Assembly (NCBI GenBank): GCA_026008535.1
Contig: BRKX01000014.1
Span: 19,304,694-19,368,693, forward strand
Length of the DNA: 64,000 nucleotides
Source: Perilla frutescens
Taxonomy: Eukaryota; Streptophyta; Magnoliopsida; Lamiales; Lamiaceae
Reading direction: 5' to 3'
The translations under genes were made by a program, and so were the position numbers. A model generated the notes under the pieces. It was not told the DNA's origin. It searched no databases and saw only the letters and a program-made list of their open reading frames with translations. Positions 12,076 to 22,751 of this stretch are shown here, piece after piece (the first letter of the stretch is position 1; the number at the start of each line of letters is the position of its first letter).

Positions 12076-12388
12076 GGAAGATATACTGAACCTTAAGGTA
12101 AGGTAACGGTATGGATTTTCTCCATACCGTACAAGTAAGGTAAGGTAAAGGTATGAGAAAAAAAGTAAGGTATACCTTACCGTGCCACCCCTAGTTTTGT
12201 CCGTCGAACTTATGTGAGGTTAATATATTCCAAAACTAATAAATTGCTTAAAAAGCTTTTTTCCCCTTGTACTATAATTCCTGTCAATATTACTTGATTC
12301 ACAAATATTTCAAACACCAGATATATTTCTTATATTTCAATTGAATGTTCATTGCAAAAGTTTAGCTTCATTAGTAGTAGTATATAAC

Positions 12389-13075
12389 ATAGGGTTAATT
12401 GACTCTAATATCACAAACTTTACACACTTTTTTATTTTTCACACAACATTTGAATTTTTATAATAATTCCAAAACCTTATATTTTTGTTGCAATTAGGTC
12501 ATGGGATGAAAATTAATTTGAGGTTGCTTAATTTTTTTACACATGTGCACTCTTAATCTGATATGACATAATTTTATTTTGTTGTAATAATTTTCTCATA
12601 TTTTTTATAATTATAATTTCTAACAAATAAAATTATACATATCACATGTGTGCATCGCACGAAAGATATTCTATTTTAATTTATGCTGCATCAGATTAAT
12701 AGTGAACACAAATGTATGTTATAATTAACAAAAAATGAATAATACGAAAATTTATATAATTCAAAAAGTTATAAATCAATTTTATTTTCTTGTAATAATT
12801 TTATTAAATTTTTCATAATTATAATTTCTAACAAATAAAATATACATACCACACACGTGCATAGCACGGTAGAGATACTCTATTTAATTTATACTACATC
12901 AAATTAAGAGTGCATGTGTATAAAAATTTAGGCCATGTCAGATTAATTTTCATCTAATGGCTTAATTCCAATAAAAAGATAAAATTTTGGCATTATTATA
13001 AAAATTGAAACGTTGTGTGAAAAAATAAAAATAAAAAGGTGAAAAGGTTGTGATATTAGAACCTATTAACCCTAT
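12389..13075. mobile_element. MITE-like element with long inverted repeats
   Basis: The left 130 bases, starting atagggttaat, reappear inverted and diverged at the right end, ending attaaccctat. Matching blocks include tgatattag and cacaca-type stretches in the same order on opposite strands. The interior holds two diverged direct copies of a roughly 200-bp block containing ataattataatttctaaca near 12610 and 12820. No transposase is present. I could not define a clean target duplication, so the superfamily (Mutator-like or other) is open. Confidence 0.6.
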
Positions 13076-13150
13076 AATATAATTCAAATCGGTTGTACAT
13101 CACATACATTAACCCTATAATATAATTCAAATCGGTTGTGCATCACATAC
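13065..13150. repeat. 43-bp tandem duplication at the right end of the MITE
   Basis: The unit beginning attaaccctataatata occurs at 13065 and again at 13108 with a single difference. It duplicates the element terminus together with its flank. Confidence 0.85.
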
Positions 13151-13568
13151 ATTTACACCAAAAGTTACCAACTTCTAATTCTTAAAAAAAGACCAAATTC
13201 TAGAAAACAAAAAAATATGGATGGACGTTTCTTGTTACTGGCATCAATATTATTATAACAAATGAAACAAACCCTTCTCATTTTTCAACTTCTCTAGACT
13301 CCATCGAACAATAGAAACCACATAAATATGTGGCTATTAAGATTGAGTTTTACGGCCACAATCCCAAAAAAATGTTGAGTTATCCACCTCCAATTGGTAA
13401 TGCTGAACATACAATCCAATTATCTATTACAAAATCTACTCAACACGATAATAAAACTAAACGAGGCAATAGTAGTCTTACAGTGATGGAATGCTGCTAA
13501 ATGACTGACTGCCACCATTTAGAAGGAAGGTGGAAAGTTTTCAATGGGGAAATCCAGCGCCAAGGATA
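13151..13568. other. 3' flank of the Asterix gene
   Basis: AT-rich sequence with no further gene seen. The Asterix 3' untranslated region probably lies in its right part. Confidence 0.5.
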
Positions 13569-16295
13569 CTACTGACTTTTTGGGTTTGGACGAGGCCCCA
13601 GCCCCAGATAATTCGTCACCAACCCCATTATACCAAACCTGGCGTCCAAAAGAAAATTTAATGGCAAGAATATATATATGACAATCAATATTACGAATGA
13701 AGCTTCATAATCTTCTAAGAAAACAGCATTAAATTATATATATATGGTGATCAACTAATCACACAGAAAGAAGATTAGAGGCTTCTCAAATCCCTTAATA
13801 AGTCCAACTCTTTCACAATTTACATATGGTTGAATTATTAGTGCTGTTTATTAAAGAACCTAGCTTAGGCCCAATTCTTTTAACTGGGACGTCAAATCAA
13901 AAGGTAAGTGACAACTAAACTCATACAGCTCTATTTCCTGTTCACATGATGTTTAAACATTAGCCATTATGTATGTGTGTGTGTGTGTGTCTTTTCTTCT
14001 TTATTATACTATAAAAGTGAAATACGGTCGTCAATGAATTTGCACGGGCTGTAGTCTTGAAAGCAACAAGGCCAATAACTTCATGATGATTTAATAATGA
14101 GAACTTCAAGAGCATCCTAGTTATATAATTATCCACATCCAGCAAAACCACATCTTTACCCCCCCACCCAAAAAAAATCTATCTCAAATGCACAGGATGT
14201 AGTCACAAGAGTAACTAATACAATTGCAAAAGACTTCTTTCAAAATCTAATCATAGATGCCACAGTCATCACTGCCCAGGGTCTAAAGATATAATAAACT
14301 ACAAGATTCACTGGAACATATATAAGCATTAGTTTGAAGGTTTAGTATCTTGTAATAAATTATTTGCAAGTAGTTAAAATTCCAACACCTTGAGTGAAAA
14401 AACTTCAATTGTCACAAAGTATGAAATCACTACCAAAAGCAGTAAAGATTTGAGGTGAATTTGGTTGACCTCCTCAAACTAATGGTAGAGACAATCTCAA
14501 TTCATTTTTCATTATATCTGTGAAGTGCGAACTCGTCACAATTGCCAGGCCTTTTCCTAAAAACTCATCAGAAAATTGAAGCAGGATTGCATCTATTGAT
14601 CATGTGCCTTCCCCTAGGGAATTATTCAAGAAAGACAACTATAAAAAAAGGGCACCTAAAAATTCATCATAAAATTGAAGCAGGATTGCATCTATTGATT
14701 ATGTGTCTTCCCCTAGGAAACTATAAAAAAGAGGTGGGGTGGGGCAGAAAAGGCAAACTGGTAAAGCACGACAGAGAAAAACTGACTCCTTAATCATGTA
14801 CTCTTTCTGTAGTTCTGATTAACTATAGTCTATACATAATGGATAACTCACAAAATAATCTAGAAACCAACGTAAATAATCGTATAGGGAACTGAACAGT
14901 TTGATATGTTTAATCTACACCAAACATCTAGCCTAATTTATGTAACAATAGGTCTAAAAATGTTATTTGCTGTACAAGGGTTGACATCTTCCACTGATCT
15001 TTCTATAGGCTTTTCTAATTCCAATGTGTGTACATCATTTGCAAAGTTCAAGTCAAATAGACGAAATGCACTGGAAAAGTCCTAATTTCAAGTAGAAACA
15101 GTAGGCGAGCGAGTCAATTACACCAAACAAAAATCCATTTACCAAATATTTTTTTTCAGTTAATCATCTGATTTCTCATGCTCCTAACAATGTCTCTAAT
15201 GTAAGTACTAAGGAACCCAAAAATAAAGATAGTTTTTTCATCCTTTTCTCATTTCTACAAAACTTAATCCATCAGAGAATATCAATATTGGGGGAAAATA
15301 TTAATAAACATTGAAGTGCTCAAATCACGCTTTGCCTGATTCCATGGGGACAGCATAGACCAGTATTGAGGTCAATAAGCTCAAGTAGAGAAATAGTAAC
15401 AGTGATAGCATAGTTAACACAATGGGGAAAGGTAATTAGCAATGACAAACACTTTGACAACCTATTGCAGCCAAGGAACAAGTCATGAAGGTTTTAAGAG
15501 GCTTTGTGCTCTCATCAACAGAGAAGTAGCGAGAATAAAAGCATTAGCAATAGAAAAAGGGATCCATCTGCCAAGTGATTCTAGAAAGGTTGAAAATTCA
15601 ATAACTATCCACACATTAACTTGTACGTTAGCAATAGCGTCTGCCTACATCACTTCTCCTAAGTCTGCATTTTGAGTGCTACTAAATAAAATTTCCAAAT
15701 CACGGAGTAAGTCTACAACTACATGCTAATTCATTATAATATCACACGCAATAGTCATTATTTGAAAATATAATCACCTAGAAGTTAGAACGCTAAATAT
15801 TGTATACATTTATACATATGAAAGCGTTAGAAATATTTAATACAACCGGAAACTCACATCATAGCCATGGAGATCTGCTTGAGATCGTTTTCCATATTCC
15901 TCATATTAGCGAGCGATTGCGCGCAAAATATGATTGCTAGCCACGAGCAAACCTTGTACTGCATAAGTTATTTAAAAAATCAAAATCCACGATAATACGA
16001 GTATAATCAGTCTCGATAAGAAAAAAAGGTGATTTCATTCAGATTAAACTCGATGATTCGTCAATTTCTCGAATTATAAGTACGTTACAGCCGCAATCGG
16101 ATGAAAACGCTGCTGGAAAACATAGATCGGAGATGGAGAGGGAAAAATTCATACCCGGAACATAGCGCCAAAGACGCCGAACACGACGGCGATGAATCCG
16201 GAGTAATCGACGGGAAGATCTTGCTGGGAGATGATCGGTGGCTTGTACGGCCGCGCCGCCGATGGTAGCCGTGGATCGTTGTTTTGCGACGCCAT
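13569..16295 (-). CDS. Protein Asterix (WDR83OS homologue, PAT complex subunit), three exons
   Basis: Asterix is a small ER membrane protein which, with CCDC47, forms the PAT complex that shields polar membrane segments of newly made multipass proteins. Exons are 16295-16155, 15958-15858 and 13638-13569; donors at 16154 and 15857 are GT and acceptors at 15959 and 13639 are AG. The protein has 103 residues, close to the animal length. Recognisable blocks are NNDPR and QQDLPVDYSGFIAV (about residues 5-37), MFRYKVCSWLAIIFCAQS (from about 45), LANMRNMENDLKQ, and the end FGIMGLVTNYLG then PRPNPKSQ. Three hydrophobic segments are expected. An in-frame ATG 45 bases upstream (16340) would add MCSQASRNT...; the start at 16295 fits the family. 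Intron 2 is 2.2 kb. Confidence 0.93.
13973..13992. repeat. (GT)n microsatellite
   Basis: About nine GT units, downstream exon-distal part of Asterix intron 2. Confidence 0.8.
14559..14722. repeat. tandem duplication of about 99 bp in Asterix intron 2
   Basis: The block containing attgaagcaggattgcatct then attgat...ccttcccctagg lies at about 14574 and again at about 14673, with a few changes. Otherwise the 2.2 kb intron (13639-15857) shows nothing recognisable. Confidence 0.8.
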
Positions 16296-16369
16296 CTCTT
16301 TGACACTGTGTGAGGTGTTCCTACTAGCTTGGCTGCACACATCTGGGGGGTTAATACGTTATTACGTGT

Positions 16370-16380
16370 GTTTATATATT
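16370..16380 (-). promoter_or_regulatory. TATA-like box of the Asterix gene
   Basis: The minus strand reads aatatataaac about 75-85 bases upstream of the ATG at 16295. Confidence 0.45.
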
Positions 16381-16800
16381 GACGATGATGTAATAATGTA
16401 ACATTGATAAGTGATACTTCTTGTATTTCAACATAGTGACAAATTTATTATTTTGTGTTGCACAAGTATATGTTTTATTTGATGAGGTTTTAAATTAATT
16501 AAATTAGTGTTTTAACAATTTCAATTAAGAAAAAAAGCATGAAAAAGAAAACTAACCATTTCAGACTTCAAAAAAAAAAATTATGTGTTTTGATTTTTTT
16601 ATATTATTTTAAATTATTGTTCAATGAAAATGTTTTTATCAATTATTCATTAAATTTAATAAATAATTTATTAAAAATAATTTAAATACATAATTTTAGG
16701 TTCCTTAAATTGATAGTTCATTTTTTTTCAGGCCTTAAATATATTTTGTATTTGAGTCATGTCTAATAGATAACTTTTTTTTATTTTGAATTGCGGATTT
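16381..16800. other. AT-rich intergenic spacer
   Basis: Nothing recognisable beyond homopolymer runs. Confidence 0.5.
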
Positions 16801-16810
16801 TTTTTTTATT

Positions 16811-16896
16811 TATGTGATGGTCTAGTGATGGGGTGAGGTTGCTTGGAGATTAAATATCACATGTTCGAATTTCCTCAAGACTATCAGATCGGGTGT
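16811..16896 (+). mobile_element. possible tRNA-derived SINE head, interrupted by a solo LTR
   Basis: TGGTCTAGTGATGG (16818-16831) resembles an RNA polymerase III A box and TGTTCGAATTTCC (16862-16874) a B box, at tRNA-like spacing. A full cloverleaf with anticodon was not found, so this is not a tRNA gene. The solo LTR inserts 22 bases after the B box; the remainder may continue after 18526. Confidence 0.4.
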
Positions 16897-17468
16897 TGTT
16901 GGAAAATAGGATTTAATAAAGTGAGTGTGACTCATTTTATCTGATTTTTCGTGACCGGGATATTTAATTTTGGAGGAATTAAATACCGTACGATTGCTCT
17001 ATGTCGTGAGTAGATAATCGTAGTATTTTTATTTGCTCAAATCCGATTTTCGGTGAGTGAGAAATAAATTGTTAAAGTTGGTCACACGATTGGGCATTTA
17101 TGGTGTGTGGGATAATGTGTTTAAGACACATTAAATAATCTCACATTGATTTCTTAATCAAATTAAGAAGTATATTTAAGTGTATTAACACTTAAGTGGA
17201 ATAATCAAGTGCACAAGGATGTGGGCCATGAGCCCACACGCGCACACATGCGCGCACCCGCCCGTGCCCGTGCCCTTGCTCGGCTCGTCTCGACTCGTCC
17301 TCGGACTTGGACTTTGGGTGGACTTTGGGCGTACGTGGGCTTCCGGGGCTTAGTCGTATCAGTTTTACGGTACATAAACGGTCGGGTCGTGGAGCGGGTC
17401 AGCGGATCGACTATCCGGGTCTATAACGGCTGTGGACCGGGTCGTGGGTGCACATGGTGCATGTCCAG

Positions 17469-17880
17469 CTTGAAGGGTGTAACGAGTTAAGAGCCTTCAA
17501 GTGAGTAACTGCCACTGGAGCTGGTGGAGCTTGAAGGGTGTAACGAGTTAAGAGCCTTCAAGTGAGTAACTGCCACTAGAGCTGGTGGAGCCTTCAGGTA
17601 ACTGCCATCAGTTAAGAGCCTTCAAGTGAGTAACTGCCACTGGAGCTGGTGGAGCCTTCAGGTAACTGCCATCTGGAGCTGGTGGAGTTAGTGGGCTGGA
17701 CAGTAACCGAAAGTACCTGTCATGTAACTGCCACTGGAGCTGGTGGAGCCTTCAGGTAACTGCCATCAGTTAAGAGCCTTCAAGTGAGTAACTGCCACTG
17801 GAGCTGGTGGAGCCTTCAGGTAACTGCCATTTGGAGCTGGTGGAGTTAGTGGGCTGGACAGTAACCGAAAGTACCTGTCA
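17469..17880 (+). repeat. nested tandem repeats inside the solo LTR
   Basis: A 61-bp unit starting cttgaagggtgtaacgag occurs at 17469 and 17530. A larger unit of 159 bp, starting gccttcaggtaactgccatc, occurs at 17589 and 17748. Both are built from ggagctggtggag and gtaactgcca modules. Confidence 0.85.
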
Positions 17881-17995
17881 GGATCTGCAGAAGGTAACTC
17901 CTGGAGGGCTTAATGGCAGAGCTGTAACTCCAGGGGGGTTACAACACCTGGTTTGAATGCCCTCAAACCCTAGTTGTCCCCTGCAGTGGAGATGT

Positions 17996-18218
17996 GCCTA
18001 TAAATAGGACATCCTGCATGGATCCAAAGGCTACATTCTGCATATTCGATCACACCTTCATATTGTTGCATATGATGTGCCTATAAATAGGACATCCTGC
18101 ATGCTACATTCTGCATATTCGATCACACCTTCATATTGTTGCATATGAATCCTTTGACTGCATGGATCCAAAGGCTACATTCTGCATATTCGATCACACC
18201 TTCATATTGTTGCATACG
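17996..18218 (+). promoter_or_regulatory. duplicated LTR core promoter
   Basis: The block gtgcctataaataggacatc is present at 17995 and 18077, each with a TATA box (17999 and 18082). The following block ctgcatattcgatcacacc occurs three times near 18040, 18110 and 18181. The LTR promoter region has therefore been locally duplicated. Confidence 0.75.
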
Positions 18219-18532
18219 AATCCTTTCGAGTCAAAGCTCCCAGTTCTCGACGTTGTCTAGTTCGCCGGATTTGTGGTGCTACTGCCGGAAGGACGAAGCC
18301 GTTTCATCTTTGAAAGACAACCGCCAAACCGTGAGCACTAGTCGGGGCGTATTTGTCTTGCGGAGAGAGGTCCCCTCGACTCGGCTTGCCGGAATCTGCA
18401 CATCGGTTCCTATCTTCTTGCTTTGTTTAAATTCAGTTAAATATTGTAATTATTATTCCTCTATACTTCTACCTTTCTGTACTTCCATTGTAATTCCAGT
18501 GAGGTGTAAAACAAGACAACAGGTGTATGAGT

Positions 18533-18554
18533 AAATATATATATATATATATAT
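18533..18554. repeat. (TA)n microsatellite
   Basis: About ten TA units directly after the right target duplication of the solo LTR. Confidence 0.85.
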
Positions 18555-19724
18555 AATAACTGTATGGTGATGAAATATAAACCCATAAACTGATTTGACA
18601 AAATTTATATTTTTTTTTCTAAAATTAATGCGAAACTTTTAAGACATACTATAACTTCTTCTGTTTGAATCTAGTAAAGCTTGATCGTATTTACCAGAGT
18701 GAATACTATTAGGTATAACGTAATTAAATTTCATTTATATGTTTCAAATTTAAATTAGCAACGATTTTTTTTTTGAGTTGCTAAATGCACCGCTAAAATT
18801 ACTATTTGAATTATAAATTATTACTTAAAAATTCTTACTAATAAAAAAAATTACATTCTATTCGAACATAAACATGGTGTGTTCGAACTCCTATTTTCGA
18901 ATGGTACTTGAACAAAAATTCATGAAGTCCGTTCAAAAATAAATTTTCGAACACACCGTGTTTGTTCGAACATAGGAGTTTGAACAGGACTATTTTAAAA
19001 ATTCTGTCTGTTCAAAAATTAAATTTTGAACAAAACATGGTGAGTTCGAAATTTAATGTTCGAACCACTCTTGGACTTTTTTCTTTTTAAGTAAAGAACA
19101 TTTAAGGGAAAATTCTAAGCATCTCCGAGGTAATACCCGAGACCGTTAAGATGCGGTCACATGTCCCTCGACCTGAAAATATACCTAATAAAAAGAAATT
19201 GCTAAAAACGATGGAAATACGGCGTATTTTTGTAGATACGCACCATTTAGCTATTGTGGTACTTTTCTTTCATCATTACTTGCACAGTTCCTCATTTTCA
19301 CTTTATTTTATTTATTGACATTTTGAATTGTATTACTATATTATTTTAGAATTATAAGTGTATTAAAAAAATATGTAAATCTAAATGATGTATGGGCAAC
19401 ATTTTAATTATTGGTATTAAATTATTTTAGTTGGGAAAAAATGAAATCGCGAATAAAAAATATGTTTTGTAAAATCTAAATAATTTGTTCTATAACATTT
19501 TTTTACGAGAATATGAATTAAATGGATTTCCTGTTTTATTTTGTTACTTAAAAATATGCGTAATTTTGTTAAATGTAATTATGTTTAAATATTATTTAAT
19601 AAGTTAAAATGTGCAAACATTAGTTGTTTGAAAAATAATATAGGCGTTTGAAAAATAATTTTTGCATATTGGTACATACGTCGACAATTCTGTTTTAGTT
19701 CTTTTTATGAAATATTTGGTATCG

Positions 19725-19865
19725 GTGAATTTTTTATTGTTGTTAAAAAAATTTATTTTATGGGAGAAAATGACATTGGTTATGAAATATTTTAGTTTGA
19801 AAATATGAAGATATATAATTTTAATTAATTTCGTATTAATTGATCTTAAATTAAATGAAATAATT
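19725..19865. repeat. direct repeat, copy 1 (partner at about 21524-21670)
   Basis: Both copies share gaattttttattgttgtta-like and atgaagatatataatttt stretches in the same order. The copies lie either side of the reversed solo LTR at 19970-21481. Confidence 0.75.
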
Positions 19866-19969
19866 TTATAAAATGTAATTATGTTTAAATATTATTTAAT
19901 GAGTTAAAATTTCCAAACAACTTGTTAAATTAGACTTTTGAAAAATAAATAATTTTTACTTATCATCAC

Positions 19970-21481
19970 TGACACGTTATTTATTAACAAATAATTGTAC
20001 CGCAAGTGCACGGTGTGTTTATAATATTTAGGTGAGCAAGAGTATCGTATCCCACAAGGACTGAGATTCGAGTAAACTACTAGACCAAAACACCGGTATA
20101 AGTTCAATATCTAGACTCTGAATTCAAAGGCAAGGAGTAATAAAATGTAAAACAGAATAAAAACATAAACGAATGCAAATAGTAACACGATCACTAAACA
20201 AATTATAGAAATAGGGGATTCTTGGGATGATGCGCATAAAACATATATCAGATTGATTTATTGCTTACTTAACCTTCTTTACTCCATTAAAGGTGGGAAA
20301 TCACTAAAGTGTTATCAGACTGTTCATAGAACACATGTCATAACATATAAATAATAAGCATGTACTTCACTGTGGTCAGTTATTCGCACACGTTATTACT
20401 CATAACCTCGTTACTTGGACTTAAATCCCCATGCAACACTAGTTCACTTGGTCGGTCCTTCCTAGCATCACATAAAATGATTCATCTATTTTATCCCACT
20501 AATTAACCAATCACGACTAGAATTTTCCAGTTAATTAGCTTGCATACACATGATGTGGCCATCAACATAGATATGAGAAATCCAAACTAGATAATCAAAT
20601 GCCTAATAATGAACGGAAAATATAATTCAATAAATCAAGTCATTCAATCCATAATAGTTGCAAACCCTAGAATCTCTGCAACAATTTAACTAGACATACA
20701 TAAAATGAAATAAAAACAGAGTTCGAATCATCTTAGAATAAATATAAATGACACCGGGAATCCTTTGTGGCATTCAATCGTCTTCTAAGATACTTTTCTC
20801 TCCAGCTCTTGTCGTCTCTTCTCTTCAACGGGTTGAGGGCATCTTTCGTCTCTTCGGGGTGTAGAGAAATGTATCAATGGTATTTTGAGTGTGTTCTTGA
20901 GTGTAAAGATGGCGTCTCAAGTGTGTGGTAATCGAAAGAGAGGCAAGAGTGTCGAAGGGTGTGTTGTTGTGTCTTCAAATTAGGTTTGAAATCCTAATTA
21001 TAGGTGAAAACTCGTTAATCCGCGGAGCCAAGAAGCTCTGGTCGACCAAGAAAGTTAGGTCGACCCTGAGGGCTATTTTTGTACAGGGTCGAGCCAAGCC
21101 ACCTGAGCCAGGTCGACCATGTCCTTTGTAATCTGCTCATGAGTGGGTCGACCGAGACTTCCTTAGTCGACCCAACCCTGATTCAACTTGGGCTTCAAAA
21201 TCCAACAGGCTTTAATCATAAAAATCCACTCCATTAAGCTATAATTAAGTCATTAATTAAGCCCAAGGCCTAATTAAATCATTCTTTAGCTTCCTCCAAC
21301 TTCAATTGCTCATTTTTCATCAATTATTCAACAATTTCATCACTTTAGCTACAAAACTCGTAAACACATTAAAAATACCAAATGATATAAATTAAAGCAT
21401 AAAAGCTAGTAAAACACACAACTTCTTAAGATAAAAGATATCAGAATATGTCCAAAAGTTGTGTAAAATACACAACTGTCA
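19970..21481 (-). mobile_element. solo LTR in reverse orientation, Athila/Tat-like
   Basis: On the plus strand the unit starts TGACACG and ends AACTGTCA, so it has TGACA...TGTCA ends. It is flanked by atcac and gtcac, a 5-bp duplication with one difference. On the minus strand its terminal part contains gtgggatacgatactc, close to ggatacgatactc in the Athila-like LTR of this window, which fixes orientation. A cluster of GTCGAC motifs lies at 21038-21175. No internal coding region is present. The exact ends are moderately certain. Confidence 0.6.
21036..21176. repeat. cluster of GGTCGACC-type palindromes in the reversed LTR
   Basis: Near-identical motifs ggtcgacc, gggtcgacc and agtcgaccc occur about five times in 140 bases, with a GC content well above the surrounding LTR. 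Confidence 0.75.
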
Positions 21482-21523
21482 GTCACATACGTCGTCAATG
21501 TTTTTTTAGGTATATTAAGGAAA

Positions 21524-21670
21524 TATTCTTTATCGGTAAATTTTTTATTGTTGTTATAAATTTATTTTATAGGTGAAATTGACATCGGTGAAATATTTTA
21601 GTTTGAAAATATGAAGATATATAATTTTGAACAATTTCATATTAATCGATAATAAAATAAATGAAATAAT
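21524..21670. repeat. direct repeat, copy 2
   Basis: Partner of the copy at 19725-19865; see that entry. The stretch that follows, to about 21990, shows no gene. Confidence 0.7.
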
Positions 21671-22751
21671 ACTACAAAAAATAAAATGGGTTGCATAAAA
21701 GTCACTTTCGTTAAAAATCACACGTGGGTAATTCAATCTTTTAGAAAAACGAACGAACAACACCATTTTTCCAAAATTCTTCACCGGAGCTCCAGCACCG
21801 TAACCGGCGTCCAAAAATTTAGGGAATGAAACCATCGCGTCGGTTGCAACCGGTGAGATATGTTTATAATACGGCTAAACTCCATTTTTCATCACATTCG
21901 ACCGTTTTACATTTTAGAGAAAGTATCTAAGAATTTGCTTTGATCATTCTTCATTATGCGAAAGAAATAGCGTGTGAATATGTCTTTCGGGAGACCGAGT
22001 CGTTCAAATGCGTCTACAGAGGCTGAACCGGCGTCGGCGGAGCGAAGAAGGAGCCAAAGAGGCGGTGTTAGAGGTTATTCCGTTTTTATATTTTTTTAAG
22101 TTAAAATTTGAACTATGCGTAAATTGTGATGTTTTGATCAATTTTTTAATTTATTTTTGTTCAGAAACAGGTATACATGACCACTTTCATGACATTGGTT
22201 GAAAATTTACATTATTTGTGAATCATCATAATTGCTCATTGATATGTTCTTACCTGCATTAATGGAGCATGGTAGTTTAGCAAAGACGCGGCGTTAAAGG
22301 TTATTCCTTTTATGTTAATTTTTTAGAAGTTTGAAACTTGTATATTGAGCAGATGGTGATAATGTGACAAGTTTTTCAATTTAATGTGTTGATAATGACG
22401 GTTCATTTGTTGTTGTTCATTTGCTAAGGTTATGAAGTTATTCTTAAGATATTGTTGTGGTTCATTTGCTGAGGATATGAATTTGGTTAATATATTATTG
22501 TGCTTCATTTACTGAGGTTATGAAATTGGTTGAAATCTGTTGTATTTATCAAGTTGTAGTATAACTGCAATTCATCGATCTTCATATTATGTCGTATGTT
22601 GGATTTTGTTTTAATTAATTGATTTTATCAGAATTGCATATTGATATGTTCTTAGGATTCTATGTAATTGATTTACGGATTGCTAGCTTTATACGATGTG
22701 AAGCCTTTACATTTTCAATTACATGTTTGAATTTTAATTCGCCAAATATCT

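Larger units (their letters stand above)
9688..12193. mobile_element. non-autonomous hAT-like element with internal satellite (2.5 kb)
   Basis: The ends are TAGGGCTGG (9688-9696) and CCACCCCTA (12185-12193), inverted copies with one mismatch. They are flanked by attttgtc (9680-9687) and gttttgtc (12194-12201), an 8-bp target duplication with one difference, the length made by hAT transposases. No transposase frame exists inside. The subterminal regions are packed with TACCG/CGGTA motifs, plausible transposase-binding repeats, and the centre is a 242-bp tandem array. Confidence 0.8.
16897..18521 (+). mobile_element. solo LTR (1.6 kb) with 5-bp target duplication
   Basis: It begins TGTTGGAAAATAGG and ends GACAACA, and is flanked by GGTGT on both sides (16892-16896 and 18522-18526). 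No polymerase or gag is attached, so it is what remains after recombination between two LTRs. It contains a GC-rich stretch near 17215-17480, tandem repeats at 17469-17880 and two TATA boxes. The orientation is taken from the TATA boxes and the downstream CT-rich sequence. Confidence 0.85.
18527..19969. other. AT-rich, gene-poor region with diverged repeats
   Basis: No gene is visible. Near 18855-18990 is an imperfect inverted repeat: gttcgaac...cctattttcgaa against ttttcgaacacaccg...cataggagttt. A block of about 80 bp containing tgtaattatgtttaaatatt occurs near 19576 and again near 19876. This looks like old repeat DNA. Confidence 0.5.

Noticed and set aside
15442..15675. Plus-strand 77-residue frame in Asterix intron 2
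   Set aside because: No motif, no splice partner and opposite to the host gene; length is within chance for this composition.
16818..16874. tRNA gene
   Set aside because: A and B box-like motifs are present but no cloverleaf with acceptor stem and anticodon can be drawn; a SINE head fits better.
17209..18534. Two plus-strand frames as possible genes
   Set aside because: Both lie inside the solo LTR and cover its GC-rich part and promoter; their composition follows the repeats.
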